Notes: a model not told the origin generated them from the letters alone. Positions 6,586-15,035 are shown, counted from the stretch's first letter. The stretch: 15,035 bases of DNA from Bacteroidales bacterium (GCA_030632545.1 DAOVUO010000014.1:1-15035); one strand, 5' to 3'. A program made the numbers and translations.

Positions 6586-8679
6586 CTAGTTCAAATCTAT
6601 TGCCACCCTAAATGCTTCATCTAAATAATAATCATTTTGTAAAGATTTAACCCATTGTGTCCAAATTTTGGTTTTAGTTGAATCACCTTCTAATCTTTTC
6701 AAATCTTTAGCTAAAGCATTCATTTTTAAAGAAGATTTTGTGGTATTAAGCGTTTTATACTGTTTATATTCCTCATTACGTTTGTTCATTACTTCCTCAT
6801 AATCAGTATATTTTAATGAAAATAAGGTTTCATCACGCATATTTTTCAAGCGCATAGCATTATTATCCAACAAAGTATATAAAGTGTCCTTAGCAATTCT
6901 TTTTTTGCTGTTTTTAATTGCTTTATTCATATTTTCACATGTCCAAATAGAAAACTCGGTATTTTCAATTTCGTCCCAAGGCATTGCGTGTTCTTGTTCG
7001 CGCTCACCAACAGGTAAATACATGTAAGAATCGGCCAAAACAACATCAGATGAAACGCCCTTTAGTTGAGTACTTGCGCCAGTTATTCTATAAAATTTTT
7101 GAATAGTGATTTTTAGAGCACCAAGTGGTTTATATTGCTTAAAACTAGAATTTACCAAATGGTCAAAATCTAAAATACGCTGAACAGTTCCTTTTCCGAA
7201 CGAAGACGGACTACCTAATATAATTCCTCTGCCATAATCCTGAACAGCAGCAGCAAATATTTCGCTAGCAGATGCACTTCCTTCGTTAATCAACACAACT
7301 AAAGGCTTTTTAAATAATATCTCATTGTCTTTATCTTCGTGAAGTCTAATCTTTCCTTGATTATCTTTTACTTGAACTACAGGGCCAGTAGAAATAAAAT
7401 AGCCAAACATTTCAACCACATCATTTAACGAACCACCTGTATTATTGCGCAAATCAAATACTAAACTACTAACGCCTTCATCATTCAATTTTATAAGCTC
7501 TTTTTTAATATCCTTTGCCGACCGTCGGCCATTGGCTTCCTGGAAATTAGCATAAAATTTAGGTAAATATAGATATCCAACTTTTTCGTTACTATTTGGA
7601 TTATTTAGAATGGCTGAACGAGCATAAGTTTCTTCAAGTACAACTTTATCACGTACTATTAAAATATTCATTTCATCACCATCAGGTTTTCTGATAGTAA
7701 GATTTGCGATAGTTCCTTTTTTTCCACGAATAAGCTGTACAGCATCATCAAGGCGCATATCTATAATATTTACCGACTCTTCTTCGCCTTGTGCTACTTC
7801 TAAAATAAGATCACCAGCTTTTAAATCGCCATGTTTCCATGCGGGTCCGCCCGGAACAATACTTACAACCTTAACATATCCATCGCTTTCTTGTAGAGTT
7901 GCACCAATTCCTTCTAATTGACCACTCATTGAAATATCAAAATTTGCCTTATCCTTAGGTGAATAATAATTAGTATGAGGATCAAAATAAGCAGTAAGTG
8001 TATTCAAATATATCGAATAACGATCTTTTCTTTCATATTTTTCTACCCTATGAAACCAGTCATTGTATTCTTTTTGGAGCTTTTCACGTACTTCTCGCTC
8101 AATTAATTCAAACGATTTAAGCACCGTAGAATCATTTTTAGCCTTTGCTTTTTTCTGCGCTTCCATTTTACTATACACCTGACGCATAGTTTCATATTTC
8201 AATATTTTACGCCACTTTTCTTTTCTTGCCTCTTCTGTTACAGGATAATTAGATTTTTCATCATCATTTTCAATCATTTCATCGAGCGTATAATCAAAAG
8301 CCTGTTCCAGAATTATATCAAAATACTCTTTTAATCCATCAAAACGCTCCTCATATTTTGAATTTACTTCATCAAAAAAGTTAAGGGTCTGTTCTTTCAT
8401 TTCCTCATCTATAACAGATTCATATTTCACAAATGATTCATAATCTTCTTGCAAAAAAATATTTTTATTTCTGTCGAGGCTACTCATAAAATTATCGAAA
8501 ACACCTTTTGAAAAATCATCATCAAATTTATTTTTCTGATAATGAATTTGACTTAAACTTTGGCCTATAATATCAAGCAAAAGTTTGTCTCTTTGTAAAT
8601 TATAATAAGCAGTAAAACCTACAAAACTAATTGCCGCAATAAGTGTTATACTGATAAATATTCTTTTCTTTAGCTTCAT
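6586..8679 (-). CDS. prc: S41 C-terminal processing protease, Prc/Tsp type
   Basis: A 697-residue tail-specific periplasmic protease. The start is ATG 8679-8677: an in-frame extension to 8721 would use TTG and add 14 residues that break the N-terminus, whereas MKLKKRIFISITLIAAISF begins a normal signal peptide or membrane anchor. No clear cleavage site follows, so anchoring is plausible. Numbered from this ATG, the Tsp N-terminal domain covers about 30-230 (LDRNKNIFLQEDYESF). TAYFDPHTNYYSP is near 230-241 and the PDZ domain about 248-331 (GIGATLQ...VPGGPAWKHGDLKAGD). The protease core has FDLRNNTGG, the catalytic serine S470 in NEGSASASEIF, and the general-base lysine K496 in SSFGKGTVQ. The C-terminal Tsp tail domain (DUF3340) fills most of 540-690. 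Length matches E. coli Prc (682). In other bacteria Prc trims or degrades envelope proteins and lipoproteins with nonpolar C-termini; the substrates here are unknown. Confidence 0.95.
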   Translation of the reverse strand: MKLKKRIFISITLIAAISFVGFTAYYNLQRDKLLLDIIGQSLSQIHYQKNKFDDDFSKGVFDNFMSSLDRNKNIFLQEDYESFVKYESVIDEEMKEQTLNFFDEVNSKYEERFDGLKEYFDIILEQAFDYTLDEMIENDDEKSNYPVTEEARKEKWRKILKYETMRQVYSKMEAQKKAKAKNDSTVLKSFELIEREVREKLQKEYNDWFHRVEKYERKDRYSIYLNTLTAYFDPHTNYYSPKDKANFDISMSGQLEGIGATLQESDGYVKVVSIVPGGPAWKHGDLKAGDLILEVAQGEEESVNIIDMRLDDAVQLIRGKKGTIANLTIRKPDGDEMNILIVRDKVVLEETYARSAILNNPNSNEKVGYLYLPKFYANFQEANGRRSAKDIKKELIKLNDEGVSSLVFDLRNNTGGSLNDVVEMFGYFISTGPVVQVKDNQGKIRLHEDKDNEILFKKPLVVLINEGSASASEIFAAAVQDYGRGIILGSPSSFGKGTVQRILDFDHLVNSSFKQYKPLGALKITIQKFYRITGASTQLKGVSSDVVLADSYMYLPVGEREQEHAMPWDEIENTEFSIWTCENMNKAIKNSKKRIAKDTLYTLLDNNAMRLKNMRDETLFSLKYTDYEEVMNKRNEEYKQYKTLNTTKSSLKMNALAKDLKRLEGDSTKTKIWTQWVKSLQNDYYLDEAFRVAIDLN

Positions 8680-8696
8680 TGTTTTTGATTTTTTTG

Positions 8697-8727
8697 CAAA
8701 ATAAGGTAAGAGTGTAAGCAAAACAAA
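8697..8727 (-). promoter_or_regulatory. Possible promoter of the S41 protease gene
   Basis: On the minus strand TTTG (8727-8724) is followed after 20 bases by TATTTTG (8703-8697). The spacing fits the Bacteroidota -33/-7 pair, although the -7 element is one T short of TAnnTTTG. Transcription would begin near 8690, downstream of the TTG at 8721, which supports the ATG at 8679 as the real start. Confidence 0.4.
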
Positions 8728-8881
8728 TTGGAATTAATAAAATATGTTAATTAGGGGATTTTTGATTCTCTATTTTTGATATATTATTGTGCATACGCTT
8801 TGTAATACATAATTTCAACACTTATAAAACCTAATTAACTGCATTTTACATAATAAAAAGCTTTTCTACTTTATACTAAAC

Positions 8882-8919
8882 AAAAAAACGGCTTTTTCGA
8901 TTTATAGTCAAAAAAGCCG
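8882..8919 (-). terminator. Rho-independent terminator of the LPP20-like gene
   Basis: Minus-strand arms CGGCTTTTT (from 8919) and AAAAAGCCG (to 8889) pair over nine bases around a 13-base loop and run into seven T (8888-8882). It begins 22 bases after the stop of the LPP20-like gene. The 160 bases between it and the protease promoter hold no gene that I can see. Confidence 0.88.
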
Positions 8920-8941
8920 AAATTTAATTATTAAGCTAATA

Positions 8942-9640
8942 TTATAAATCCATTAACTTTTTCAAGTCTTCTTCGTTATTCTTTAAATCTTCTTTTAAAG
9001 TTTCTTTTATGGCTTGCTTAGCCATTTTAGCCATTGTACCTTTATTATAAAATAAAGTAATTTGAATTTCGATAGTACCTTGCTCTAATCTATCAAGTTT
9101 TTTTACGTTTTTTGCTTTAGCCATTGAACCTCTATCTCTTTTAATCATAACAACAGGTTCAACATTTTGTAATTTCATAGAAACCATGTTTTTTGCATTA
9201 GCAACAACTTTAGTTTCAGATTCGGCAGTTGTTGTTGATAGTTGCATATTTCCAATACTCGTAGAAATCAGAGATGCCATACGTGTTTCAACCAAACCAG
9301 CAAGTTCGTTTTTAGCAGTTTCTAAAGCAGCTAGTTTTGCAGCTGTTACCGATCCACCAACGCCATTACCAACAGCCATAATCCAGATAGCTTCATCATC
9401 TTCATTTACTTCATACTGACGTAAATATGATTTTTCAAGCATTTTTTCCATAGGTAAACCACCAGGGAAATTTGACCAGCCTTCTTCTTTTGCTAATCTC
9501 TTAGCTTCTTTTCTTGCCGACTTATCCGACCTTGCTTTTAGTGCCTTTTTAGCTTCTTTTGAGCTTTGTCCGATAACTGGGTTTACTGTTGCTAGAGTAA
9601 AAACAGCTATTAATGCAATAATTAGTGTTTTCGTTTTCAT
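8942..9640 (-). CDS. Exported LPP20-like protein of unknown function
   Basis: A 232-residue exported protein. A signal peptide (MKTKTLIIALIAVFTLATVNPVIGQ) has no lipobox cysteine, so it is not a lipoprotein as encoded. A strongly basic Lys/Ala/Arg helix follows (about 28-52), then GWSNFPGGLPMEKMLEKSYLRQYE. The core, about 85-200, has an Ala-rich helix (VTAAKLAALETAKNELAGLV) followed by a beta-rich part (MVSMKLQNVEPVVMIKRD, TIEIQITLFYNK). That helix-then-sheet arrangement resembles the LPP20/FlgT N-terminal domain fold, which is the best family I can suggest. The tail (AKMAKQAIKETLKED, then NNEEDLKKLMDL) is a charged helix. The function is not known. It is divergent from the macroglobulin gene across 259 bp and is followed by its own terminator, so it is likely monocistronic. 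I see no TAnnTTTG box for it. ATG 9640-9638 is supported by the signal peptide starting there. Confidence 0.72.
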   Translation of the reverse strand: MKTKTLIIALIAVFTLATVNPVIGQSSKEAKKALKARSDKSARKEAKRLAKEEGWSNFPGGLPMEKMLEKSYLRQYEVNEDDEAIWIMAVGNGVGGSVTAAKLAALETAKNELAGLVETRMASLISTSIGNMQLSTTTAESETKVVANAKNMVSMKLQNVEPVVMIKRDRGSMAKAKNVKKLDRLEQGTIEIQITLFYNKGTMAKMAKQAIKETLKEDLKNNEEDLKKLMDL

Positions 9641-9837
9641 AATTTTCTAATTTTTGATTTTTACAATTTAAAAAAATAAAGTTAAGTATTTTTTTTTAAA
9701 TATTTCTATTTAGATAGGAAGAATTTAATTTTCCATAATTATTTTTTTAATAATTTGAAATTGGGCTTAAACTTTGCTAAATTGTAGAAAATCTAAAATG
9801 ACTATAAATAAAACAGTAAAAATTTAATTATTACTAA

Positions 9838-9845
9838 TACATTTG
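9838..9845 (+). promoter_or_regulatory. Putative -7 element for the macroglobulin gene
   Basis: TACATTTG is a full match to the Bacteroidota consensus TAnnTTTG, 54 bases before the macroglobulin ATG, giving a leader of about 48 nt. No -33 TTTG is visible at the normal distance. The rest of the 259-bp divergent spacer (9641-9899) is AT-rich with no recognisable gene. Confidence 0.45.
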
Positions 9846-9899
9846 TATCAAAAATAACTGTACTATGATATTAATCAACAAACTAAATTATAAGTAAAG

Positions 9900-12800
9900 A
9901 TGAGAAACTTCAAGCTTTTTTTACCAACATTATTCGCTTTATCCATATTTATTTTTTCGTGTGGAAACAAAGAAAAACTTCAGACCTCAAATATTGCTGA
10001 TTTTTACCAATATATATCGGCTTTTACGGGTGGCGAAATTTCAAAAAATGCAAGCATAATTGTAAAACTTAAACAAAAACTTATAGAAAAAAAAGACTTA
10101 AAAGCGGATGATTTATTCAAATTCTCACCTGCGGTAAAGGGAAGTCTCTCTTTTCCAGACGAATACACCATAGAATTTATTCCAGATGAAAAATTAGAAT
10201 CTGGCGAAGACTATCTTGTTGATTTTAAGCTAGAAAAGCTTTTTGAGGTAGACGAAAAGCTCAAAACTATGAGTTTTAAGTTTAATGTTAAGGAATTGAA
10301 TATTAGAATTCGGACTAATGATTTAATAACAACAGACTTAAAAACACTTAAATGGCAACAACTATCAGGATATGTAGAGGCATCGGATGCTGTTGAGCAA
10401 GAAAAGCTAAAAAGTATTGTTTCTGCTGAATTTGATGGTGATGACATTCCAATTAAATGGTTAGAAAAAACTGAGGAAAATAAATTTCCATTTGTAATAG
10501 AAAAAATTCAAAGAGCAGAAAATGAAAAGGAACTCGTAATTAAATATAATGGCAAGTCGGAAGGAATTAAAAGTAAAGGCAAAAAAACTATAAATATTCC
10601 GTCTATTAACCATTTTGCTATTCTAAGAGCTTATGTAATACACGGTGAAAACAAACATATTAATGTTGCATTTAGCGACCCAATTGATGCAAAACAAAAT
10701 TTTACTGGAATGTTCATTATGTCGGGACTTAGTAATGCAAAATACGAAGTTGATGGTAATACAGTAAAAATATATTTACGCACAAATATAACTGGCGAAA
10801 GAGAACTAAGTGTAAATAGTGGAATTAAAAATATCCTTGGAAATAAGCTAAATACTGAGGAAAATATAAACCTTAGTTTTAGTTTACCAAATCCCGAAAT
10901 AAAAACCATTAATAAAGGTGTAATACTGCCTAGTTCAGATGATGGATTAATATACGCATTTGAAGCAATTGGCCTAAAAGCAGTAGATATTGAAGTAGTT
11001 AAAATATTTGAAAACAATATTTTGCAATTTCTGCAAGTCAATAATTTAAGTGGAAAGTATGAATTACGCCGAGTAGGTAAAACTGTTTTTAGAAAAAAAA
11101 TTGAGTTAACTGATAATCCTGATGAATATGATAATTGGAATCGTTATTCCATTGATTTGGCTGAGCATTTAAAAATAGAAACTGGAGCTATATATAATGT
11201 TAGTGTAAAATTCCGCAAAAAATACTCAAGTTTTACTTGCGAAAATGAAGAAGCTGAGGAAGAGCAAAGCTACCAAGAGGAAGAGTATGGCGAAGAATCG
11301 AACTGGGATTATTATGATGATTACTATTATGGAAGTTGGGAAGATAGAGATAATCCTTGTAAAAAAGCATATTACAGAAACGAACGCTTTTTAAAACAAA
11401 ATATATTAGCAACTAACATAGGTATAATTGTTAAAATGGGCGAAAATGGTGTAATAAAAGTTGTGGCTAATAATATACTTACAACTAAACCATTAAGTGG
11501 AATAAATATCGGAATTTACAATTATCAACAGCAAAAAATAGACGAAAAACCTACTGATTCTGATGGATTTGCTTCATTTTCTATTGATGAAGAGGATGAT
11601 CCAAGATTCATAATTGCACAAAATGGAAAAGAAGCGAGTTTTATTAAACTAGATAATGCATATTCGCTCTCATTTAGCCGTTTTAATGTAAGTGGAAAAG
11701 AAATTAACCGAGGTCTTAAAGGTTTTGTTTATACTGAACGAGGTGTATGGCGACCAGGTGATAGTATTTTTCTAAGTTTTATACTTAACGATAATGCTAA
11801 ACCATTGCCAGAAAATCACCCCATAAGCCTCGAAGTTAAAGATCCACATGGACAAACAGTTTTTAAGCAAGTTCAAAATAAAAAGTCAAATAATTTTTAT
11901 TTATTTCCATTTTCAACAGAAATCGAAGCCAGAACTGGCAACTATTCGGCTATTATTAGTGTGGGTAAAAAAACATTTAGCAAGAGTCTGAAAATTGAAA
12001 CCGTAAAACCAAATCGTTTAAAAATTAAACTTGCTATTGAAAATGATGAACTTTTAACCAATCAAACTAACAACGGAACAGTGCATGTAGATTGGCTTCA
12101 CGGTGCAATTGGGAAAAATATGAAAGTTAATATTCAAGCTAGTATTCTTCCTAGTAAAACAAAATTTGAGAAATTTAAAGATTTTGTTTTCGAGGATTTA
12201 ACAAAAAATCGTTATTCTAAAGATTTTAATGTATTCAACGGCAATACAAATAATTCTGGAGACGCCGAATTTAACTTTAATATAAATTACACGAAAAGTG
12301 CAACGGGCTTTATGAAAGCTAAATTTATGATTAAAGCTTTTGAGCCAGGCGGCGAATTTAGTATTGGGCAAAAAACAATTGACTATTATCCATTCGAAAG
12401 TTTTGTTGGACTAAAACTACCTCAGGGTGATAAAGCACGTGGAATGTTGCTTACAGATAAAAAACATACTATCGAAGCTGTTGTATTAGATAAAGATGGT
12501 AATTTTGTAAATGAGGCACATGAATTAAAATTTACTTTTTCGAAAATTAGCTGGCGTTGGTGGTGGGATGTTTCTGCCAACACAGTTTCCAGTTATTCCT
12601 ACAGTTCAAATAATGTTGTACTAAATAAAGCCACAGTTCAATCTAAAAAAGGAAAAGCTGAATGGGAAATTAATGTAAAATATCCTGAATGGGGACGATA
12701 TCTAGTTAAAATTGAAGACTTAACTTCAGGACACTCAAGCTCTAAAGTTGTATTTATAGATTGGCCAGGTTGGGCAGGTAGAGCACAACGCGAAAATCCT

Positions 12801-15035
12801 GAAGGTGCAACTATGCTAATATTTTCAGCAGATAAGAAAAAGTATAATGTAGGCGAAAAAGCCACTATTACAACACCTGGAAACGAAGGAAGTAGAGCAT
12901 TAGTTAGTATTGAGAATTCTAGCTCAGTTGTTCAACAGTTTTGGGTAGAGGGAAAAACTGACGAAAATACTTTTGAATTTGAAATCACTAAAGATATGGT
13001 TCCAAATGTGTTTATCAATATAAGTATGTTGCAGCCTCACGCTAATACTGCTAACGACTTACCAATTAGGCTCTATGGAATTGTTCCTATTGATGTGGAA
13101 GATCCAGAAACTAAACTAAGTCCTAAAATTGGTATGCCCGATGAGCTTGGTTCTGAGCAAAAATTTACGCTTAGTGTTTCAGAGAATAGTAAACAAGCAA
13201 TGACTTATACAGTTGCAATTGTTGACGATGGTTTATTGGATTTAACAAATTTCAGAACACCAGAGCCTTGGAAATCATTTTTTGCACACGAAGCTTTAGG
13301 TGTTAAAACCTACGATTTTTATGATGATATAATTGGAGCTTATGGTGGCGAATTACAAAAATTGCTTGCCATTGGTGGTGGTGACGAAGTAGATCCTGAA
13401 AACCGAAAAGAAGCCAATAGATTTCCGCCTGTAGTTAAATTTTTAGGGCCTTATGAGTTGGCAAAAGGCAAAACTAATAAGCACGATATACAAATGCCAA
13501 AATATGTAGGCTCTGTAAGGGTAATGGTAGTTTCTGGAAACAAAGAAGCTTACGGAACTGTTGAAAAAACAGTGAAAGTACGTAAGCCATTAATGATTTT
13601 GGCGACTTTACCTCGTGTATTAGGTCCTAACGAGGTCGTAAAATTACCTATAAATATATTTGTTGGGAAGCCAGACATAAAAAATGTAAAACTTACTGTT
13701 GAAACAAATCCATTGATTGAAGTAGAAGGTTCAAAAACACAGACGGTTAGCTTTAGTCAAGCAGGCGAAAAAACAGTGTTTTTTAATCTGAATGTAACTG
13801 AAGCAATTGGTATTGGAACGGTTAAAATTACTGCTATTGCAGGAAAACACAAGGCAGAATATGAGGTAGAACTGAATGTTCGTTATCCAAATCCGTATAT
13901 TTCAAAAGCTTATAATCAGCTTGTGAATAAAGGCGAATCACATACTTTTAATTTTGAGACTTTTGGTTTAAAAGGTACAAATACTGCTAAACTTGAAGTA
14001 AGTAATCTACCTCCAGTTAATTTGGAAAAAAGATTAGACTATTTAATTCAATATCCGCACGGCTGTATAGAGCAAACTACATCTGCAATATTTCCACAGC
14101 TTTATGTAAATAATGTGATGGAACTAACCAAAGAACGTCAGAGTAAAATAAAAGAAAATATTGAAAAGGGAATTTCACGTATTTCCTTATTTCAAGTTTC
14201 AAGTGGTGGATTTAGCTACTGGCCAGGACAAAGCGAGGCAAATCCTTGGGGAAGTTGCTATGGTGGACATTTCTTGCTAGAGGCTGAAAAAGCGGGTTAT
14301 TCTGTTCCTTCGGGCATTTTACGCAAATGGAAAAAATATCAGAGAAGTAGGGCAAATTCATGGACAGAAAAATCTTACGAAGGCGACTTAGTTCAAGCTT
14401 ACCGTTTATACACCTTAGCTATAGCAGGGAATCCGCAAAATTCGGCAATGAACAGGCTGAAAGAGAGTACAAAGCTAAGTAATATTGCACGTTGGCAACT
14501 TGCGGCTGCCTATTCGTTGCTGGGAAAGCAAAATATTGCCAAAAGCCTAATCGATTCTTCTAATACTAACGTTTCTGATTATGTTGAACTTAGTGGAACT
14601 TTTGGTTCTTCGATTCGAGACCAAGCAATTATTTTAGAAACCTTGAATAATCTAAAAATGGAAAATCAAGGTTTTGAAATTTACAAAGAAATTGCGGAAC
14701 AATTAAGTTCAAGTAAATGGCTAAATACTCAGGCAGTTGCTTATTCATTAATCAGTATATCAAATTATATTACAAACTATAAATCGAGCGAATATATCGA
14801 AATGGGCTATGTTCTAAATAGCGGAAGTGCCGAAAAAATTAATAGCAATAGAAAAATTGTCTCTCGTGAATTAGCAATTAATCAAGAAGGCAATCAAAAG
14901 CTAAAAATAGACAATTCCACAGAAGGAACTCTGTATGCGCAACTTACAATTAGAGGACAAGCTCTTTTGGGTCAGGAAGAAAGTGCATCCAATCAGCTTG
15001 GAATTAATATTAGTTATTTTGATATGGATGACGGA
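9900..15035 (+). CDS. Alpha-2-macroglobulin family lipoprotein with thioester, 5' part
   Basis: ATG 9900 opens 1712 codons that reach the right edge without a stop, so the 3' end is missing. The signal peptide ends in IFS then C21, a lipobox with an unusual Phe at -2, so the product should be a lipid-anchored envelope protein. Family landmarks come in order. GLKGFVYTERGVWRPGD (605-621) marks the macroglobulin MG2/MG3 region. TVKPNRLKIKL is near 701-711. The bait-region domain is about 975-1110. RFPPVVKFLGPYELAKGK (from 1174) opens the A2M domain. The thioester site is QYPHGCIEQ, with C1389 and Q1392. A helical thioester domain follows to about 1650 (GGFSYWPGQSEANPWGS). The end, ISYFDMDDG, looks like the start of the last macroglobulin domain, so perhaps one to two hundred residues are missing. 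Such proteins trap proteases that cleave the bait, forming a covalent link through the thioester. An acidic Tyr-rich loop (448-486) between C447 and C487 stands out. In proteobacteria the thioester type often neighbours pbpC; what follows here is outside the window. Confidence 0.95.
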   Translation, partial: MRNFKLFLPTLFALSIFIFSCGNKEKLQTSNIADFYQYISAFTGGEISKNASIIVKLKQKLIEKKDLKADDLFKFSPAVKGSLSFPDEYTIEFIPDEKLESGEDYLVDFKLEKLFEVDEKLKTMSFKFNVKELNIRIRTNDLITTDLKTLKWQQLSGYVEASDAVEQEKLKSIVSAEFDGDDIPIKWLEKTEENKFPFVIEKIQRAENEKELVIKYNGKSEGIKSKGKKTINIPSINHFAILRAYVIHGENKHINVAFSDPIDAKQNFTGMFIMSGLSNAKYEVDGNTVKIYLRTNITGERELSVNSGIKNILGNKLNTEENINLSFSLPNPEIKTINKGVILPSSDDGLIYAFEAIGLKAVDIEVVKIFENNILQFLQVNNLSGKYELRRVGKTVFRKKIELTDNPDEYDNWNRYSIDLAEHLKIETGAIYNVSVKFRKKYSSFTCENEEAEEEQSYQEEEYGEESNWDYYDDYYYGSWEDRDNPCKKAYYRNERFLKQNILATNIGIIVKMGENGVIKVVANNILTTKPLSGINIGIYNYQQQKIDEKPTDSDGFASFSIDEEDDPRFIIAQNGKEASFIKLDNAYSLSFSRFNVSGKEINRGLKGFVYTERGVWRPGDSIFLSFILNDNAKPLPENHPISLEVKDPHGQTVFKQVQNKKSNNFYLFPFSTEIEARTGNYSAIISVGKKTFSKSLKIETVKPNRLKIKLAIENDELLTNQTNNGTVHVDWLHGAIGKNMKVNIQASILPSKTKFEKFKDFVFEDLTKNRYSKDFNVFNGNTNNSGDAEFNFNINYTKSATGFMKAKFMIKAFEPGGEFSIGQKTIDYYPFESFVGLKLPQGDKARGMLLTDKKHTIEAVVLDKDGNFVNEAHELKFTFSKISWRWWWDVSANTVSSYSYSSNNVVLNKATVQSKKGKAEWEINVKYPEWGRYLVKIEDLTSGHSSSKVVFIDWPGWAGRAQRENPEGATMLIFSADKKKYNVGEKATITTPGNEGSRALVSIENSSSVVQQFWVEGKTDENTFEFEITKDMVPNVFINISMLQPHANTANDLPIRLYGIVPIDVEDPETKLSPKIGMPDELGSEQKFTLSVSENSKQAMTYTVAIVDDGLLDLTNFRTPEPWKSFFAHEALGVKTYDFYDDIIGAYGGELQKLLAIGGGDEVDPENRKEANRFPPVVKFLGPYELAKGKTNKHDIQMPKYVGSVRVMVVSGNKEAYGTVEKTVKVRKPLMILATLPRVLGPNEVVKLPINIFVGKPDIKNVKLTVETNPLIEVEGSKTQTVSFSQAGEKTVFFNLNVTEAIGIGTVKITAIAGKHKAEYEVELNVRYPNPYISKAYNQLVNKGESHTFNFETFGLKGTNTAKLEVSNLPPVNLEKRLDYLIQYPHGCIEQTTSAIFPQLYVNNVMELTKERQSKIKENIEKGISRISLFQVSSGGFSYWPGQSEANPWGSCYGGHFLLEAEKAGYSVPSGILRKWKKYQRSRANSWTEKSYEGDLVQAYRLYTLAIAGNPQNSAMNRLKESTKLSNIARWQLAAAYSLLGKQNIAKSLIDSSNTNVSDYVELSGTFGSSIRDQAIILETLNNLKMENQGFEIYKEIAEQLSSSKWLNTQAVAYSLISISNYITNYKSSEYIEMGYVLNSGSAEKINSNRKIVSRELAINQEGNQKLKIDNSTEGTLYAQLTIRGQALLGQEESASNQLGINISYFDMDDG

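Noticed and set aside
8771..8778. TATTTTTG on the plus strand, a perfect -7 match, possible promoter for a small RNA toward 8919
   Set aside because: There is no -33 element at the right distance, no plus-strand gene follows, and the downstream hairpin has its T tract on the minus strand. TAnnTTTG is expected by chance in DNA this AT-rich.
9737..9755. Inverted repeat AATTATT, five T, AATAATT in the divergent spacer
   Set aside because: It is all A/T, has no following T tract beyond the loop, and no gene ends here, so it is unlikely to be a terminator; chance is likely.
9957..9980. Surface-export (LES-like) signal after the lipoprotein cysteine of the macroglobulin
   Set aside because: The residues after C21 are GNKEKLQT; this is only weakly acidic and does not clearly match the known Bacteroidota export motif, so surface location is not claimed.
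10211..12865. Minus-strand open frames inside the macroglobulin gene (10211-10447, 10631-11041, 12638-12865)
   Set aside because: They are antisense shadows of a continuous, clearly recognised coding frame and have no signal peptide or family motif.
1..15035. CRISPR array, transposon, integrase, phage or defence genes
   Set aside because: No spaced repeats, terminal inverted repeats or matching protein motifs were seen; base composition is uniform across the window.

Overview
This window is AT-rich, ordinary-density chromosomal DNA from a member of the Bacteroidota, probably a Bacteroidales/Marinilabiliales-type or flavobacterium-like lineage that uses type IX secretion. The support is: a T9SS plug (DUF5103) protein; promoter-like TAnnTTTG (-7) elements of the Bacteroidota sigma factor; starts without a Shine-Dalgarno sequence, in A/T-rich leaders; signal peptides ending in ...SQ or ...AQ; and a lipoprotein alpha-2-macroglobulin of the Bacteroidota type. 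I cannot name a genus. No tRNA, rRNA, CRISPR array, insertion sequence or phage gene was seen.

Layout. On the minus strand at the left edge is the 5' part of a T9SS plug gene (1-915). It lies 55 bp downstream of an MscS/YbdG-family channel gene (971-2266, minus), and the gap carries a heptamer tandem repeat. A short divergent promoter region separates the channel gene from a plus-strand E2 gene of the 2-oxoglutarate dehydrogenase type (2384-3661). That gene converges, across a shared hairpin (3684-3725), on a large minus-strand gene for a secreted transglutaminase-like protein (3734-6325). Upstream of it, on the same strand, are a Prc/Tsp-type S41 protease (6586-8679) and a secreted LPP20-like protein (8942-9640), each followed by its own intrinsic terminator. 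Across a 259-bp divergent spacer, a very large plus-strand gene for a thioester-containing alpha-2-macroglobulin lipoprotein (9900 onward) runs off the right edge. The two edge genes are truncated only by the window; both read open to the boundary without a stop or frameshift.

How the genes relate. Apart from the mitochondrial-type metabolic E2, every gene encodes an envelope or exported protein: osmotic safety channel, secretion-pore plug, exported transglutaminase-like protein, periplasmic tail-specific protease, LPP20-like protein and a protease-trapping macroglobulin. Individual terminators suggest mostly monocistronic transcription, so this is a neighbourhood of envelope genes rather than one operon. 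A functional link between them is inference only.

The most unusual items are the 863-residue transglutaminase-like protein (coiled coil, Pro/Lys-rich linker, Cys-His-Asp core, then only two to three SBBP-type beta repeats), the acidic/tyrosine-rich Cys-flanked loop in the macroglobulin, a set of 9-bp repeats upstream of the transglutaminase gene, the heptamer repeats before the plug gene, and a contracted E1/E3-binding domain in the E2. I did not find convincing evidence of an entirely new system.
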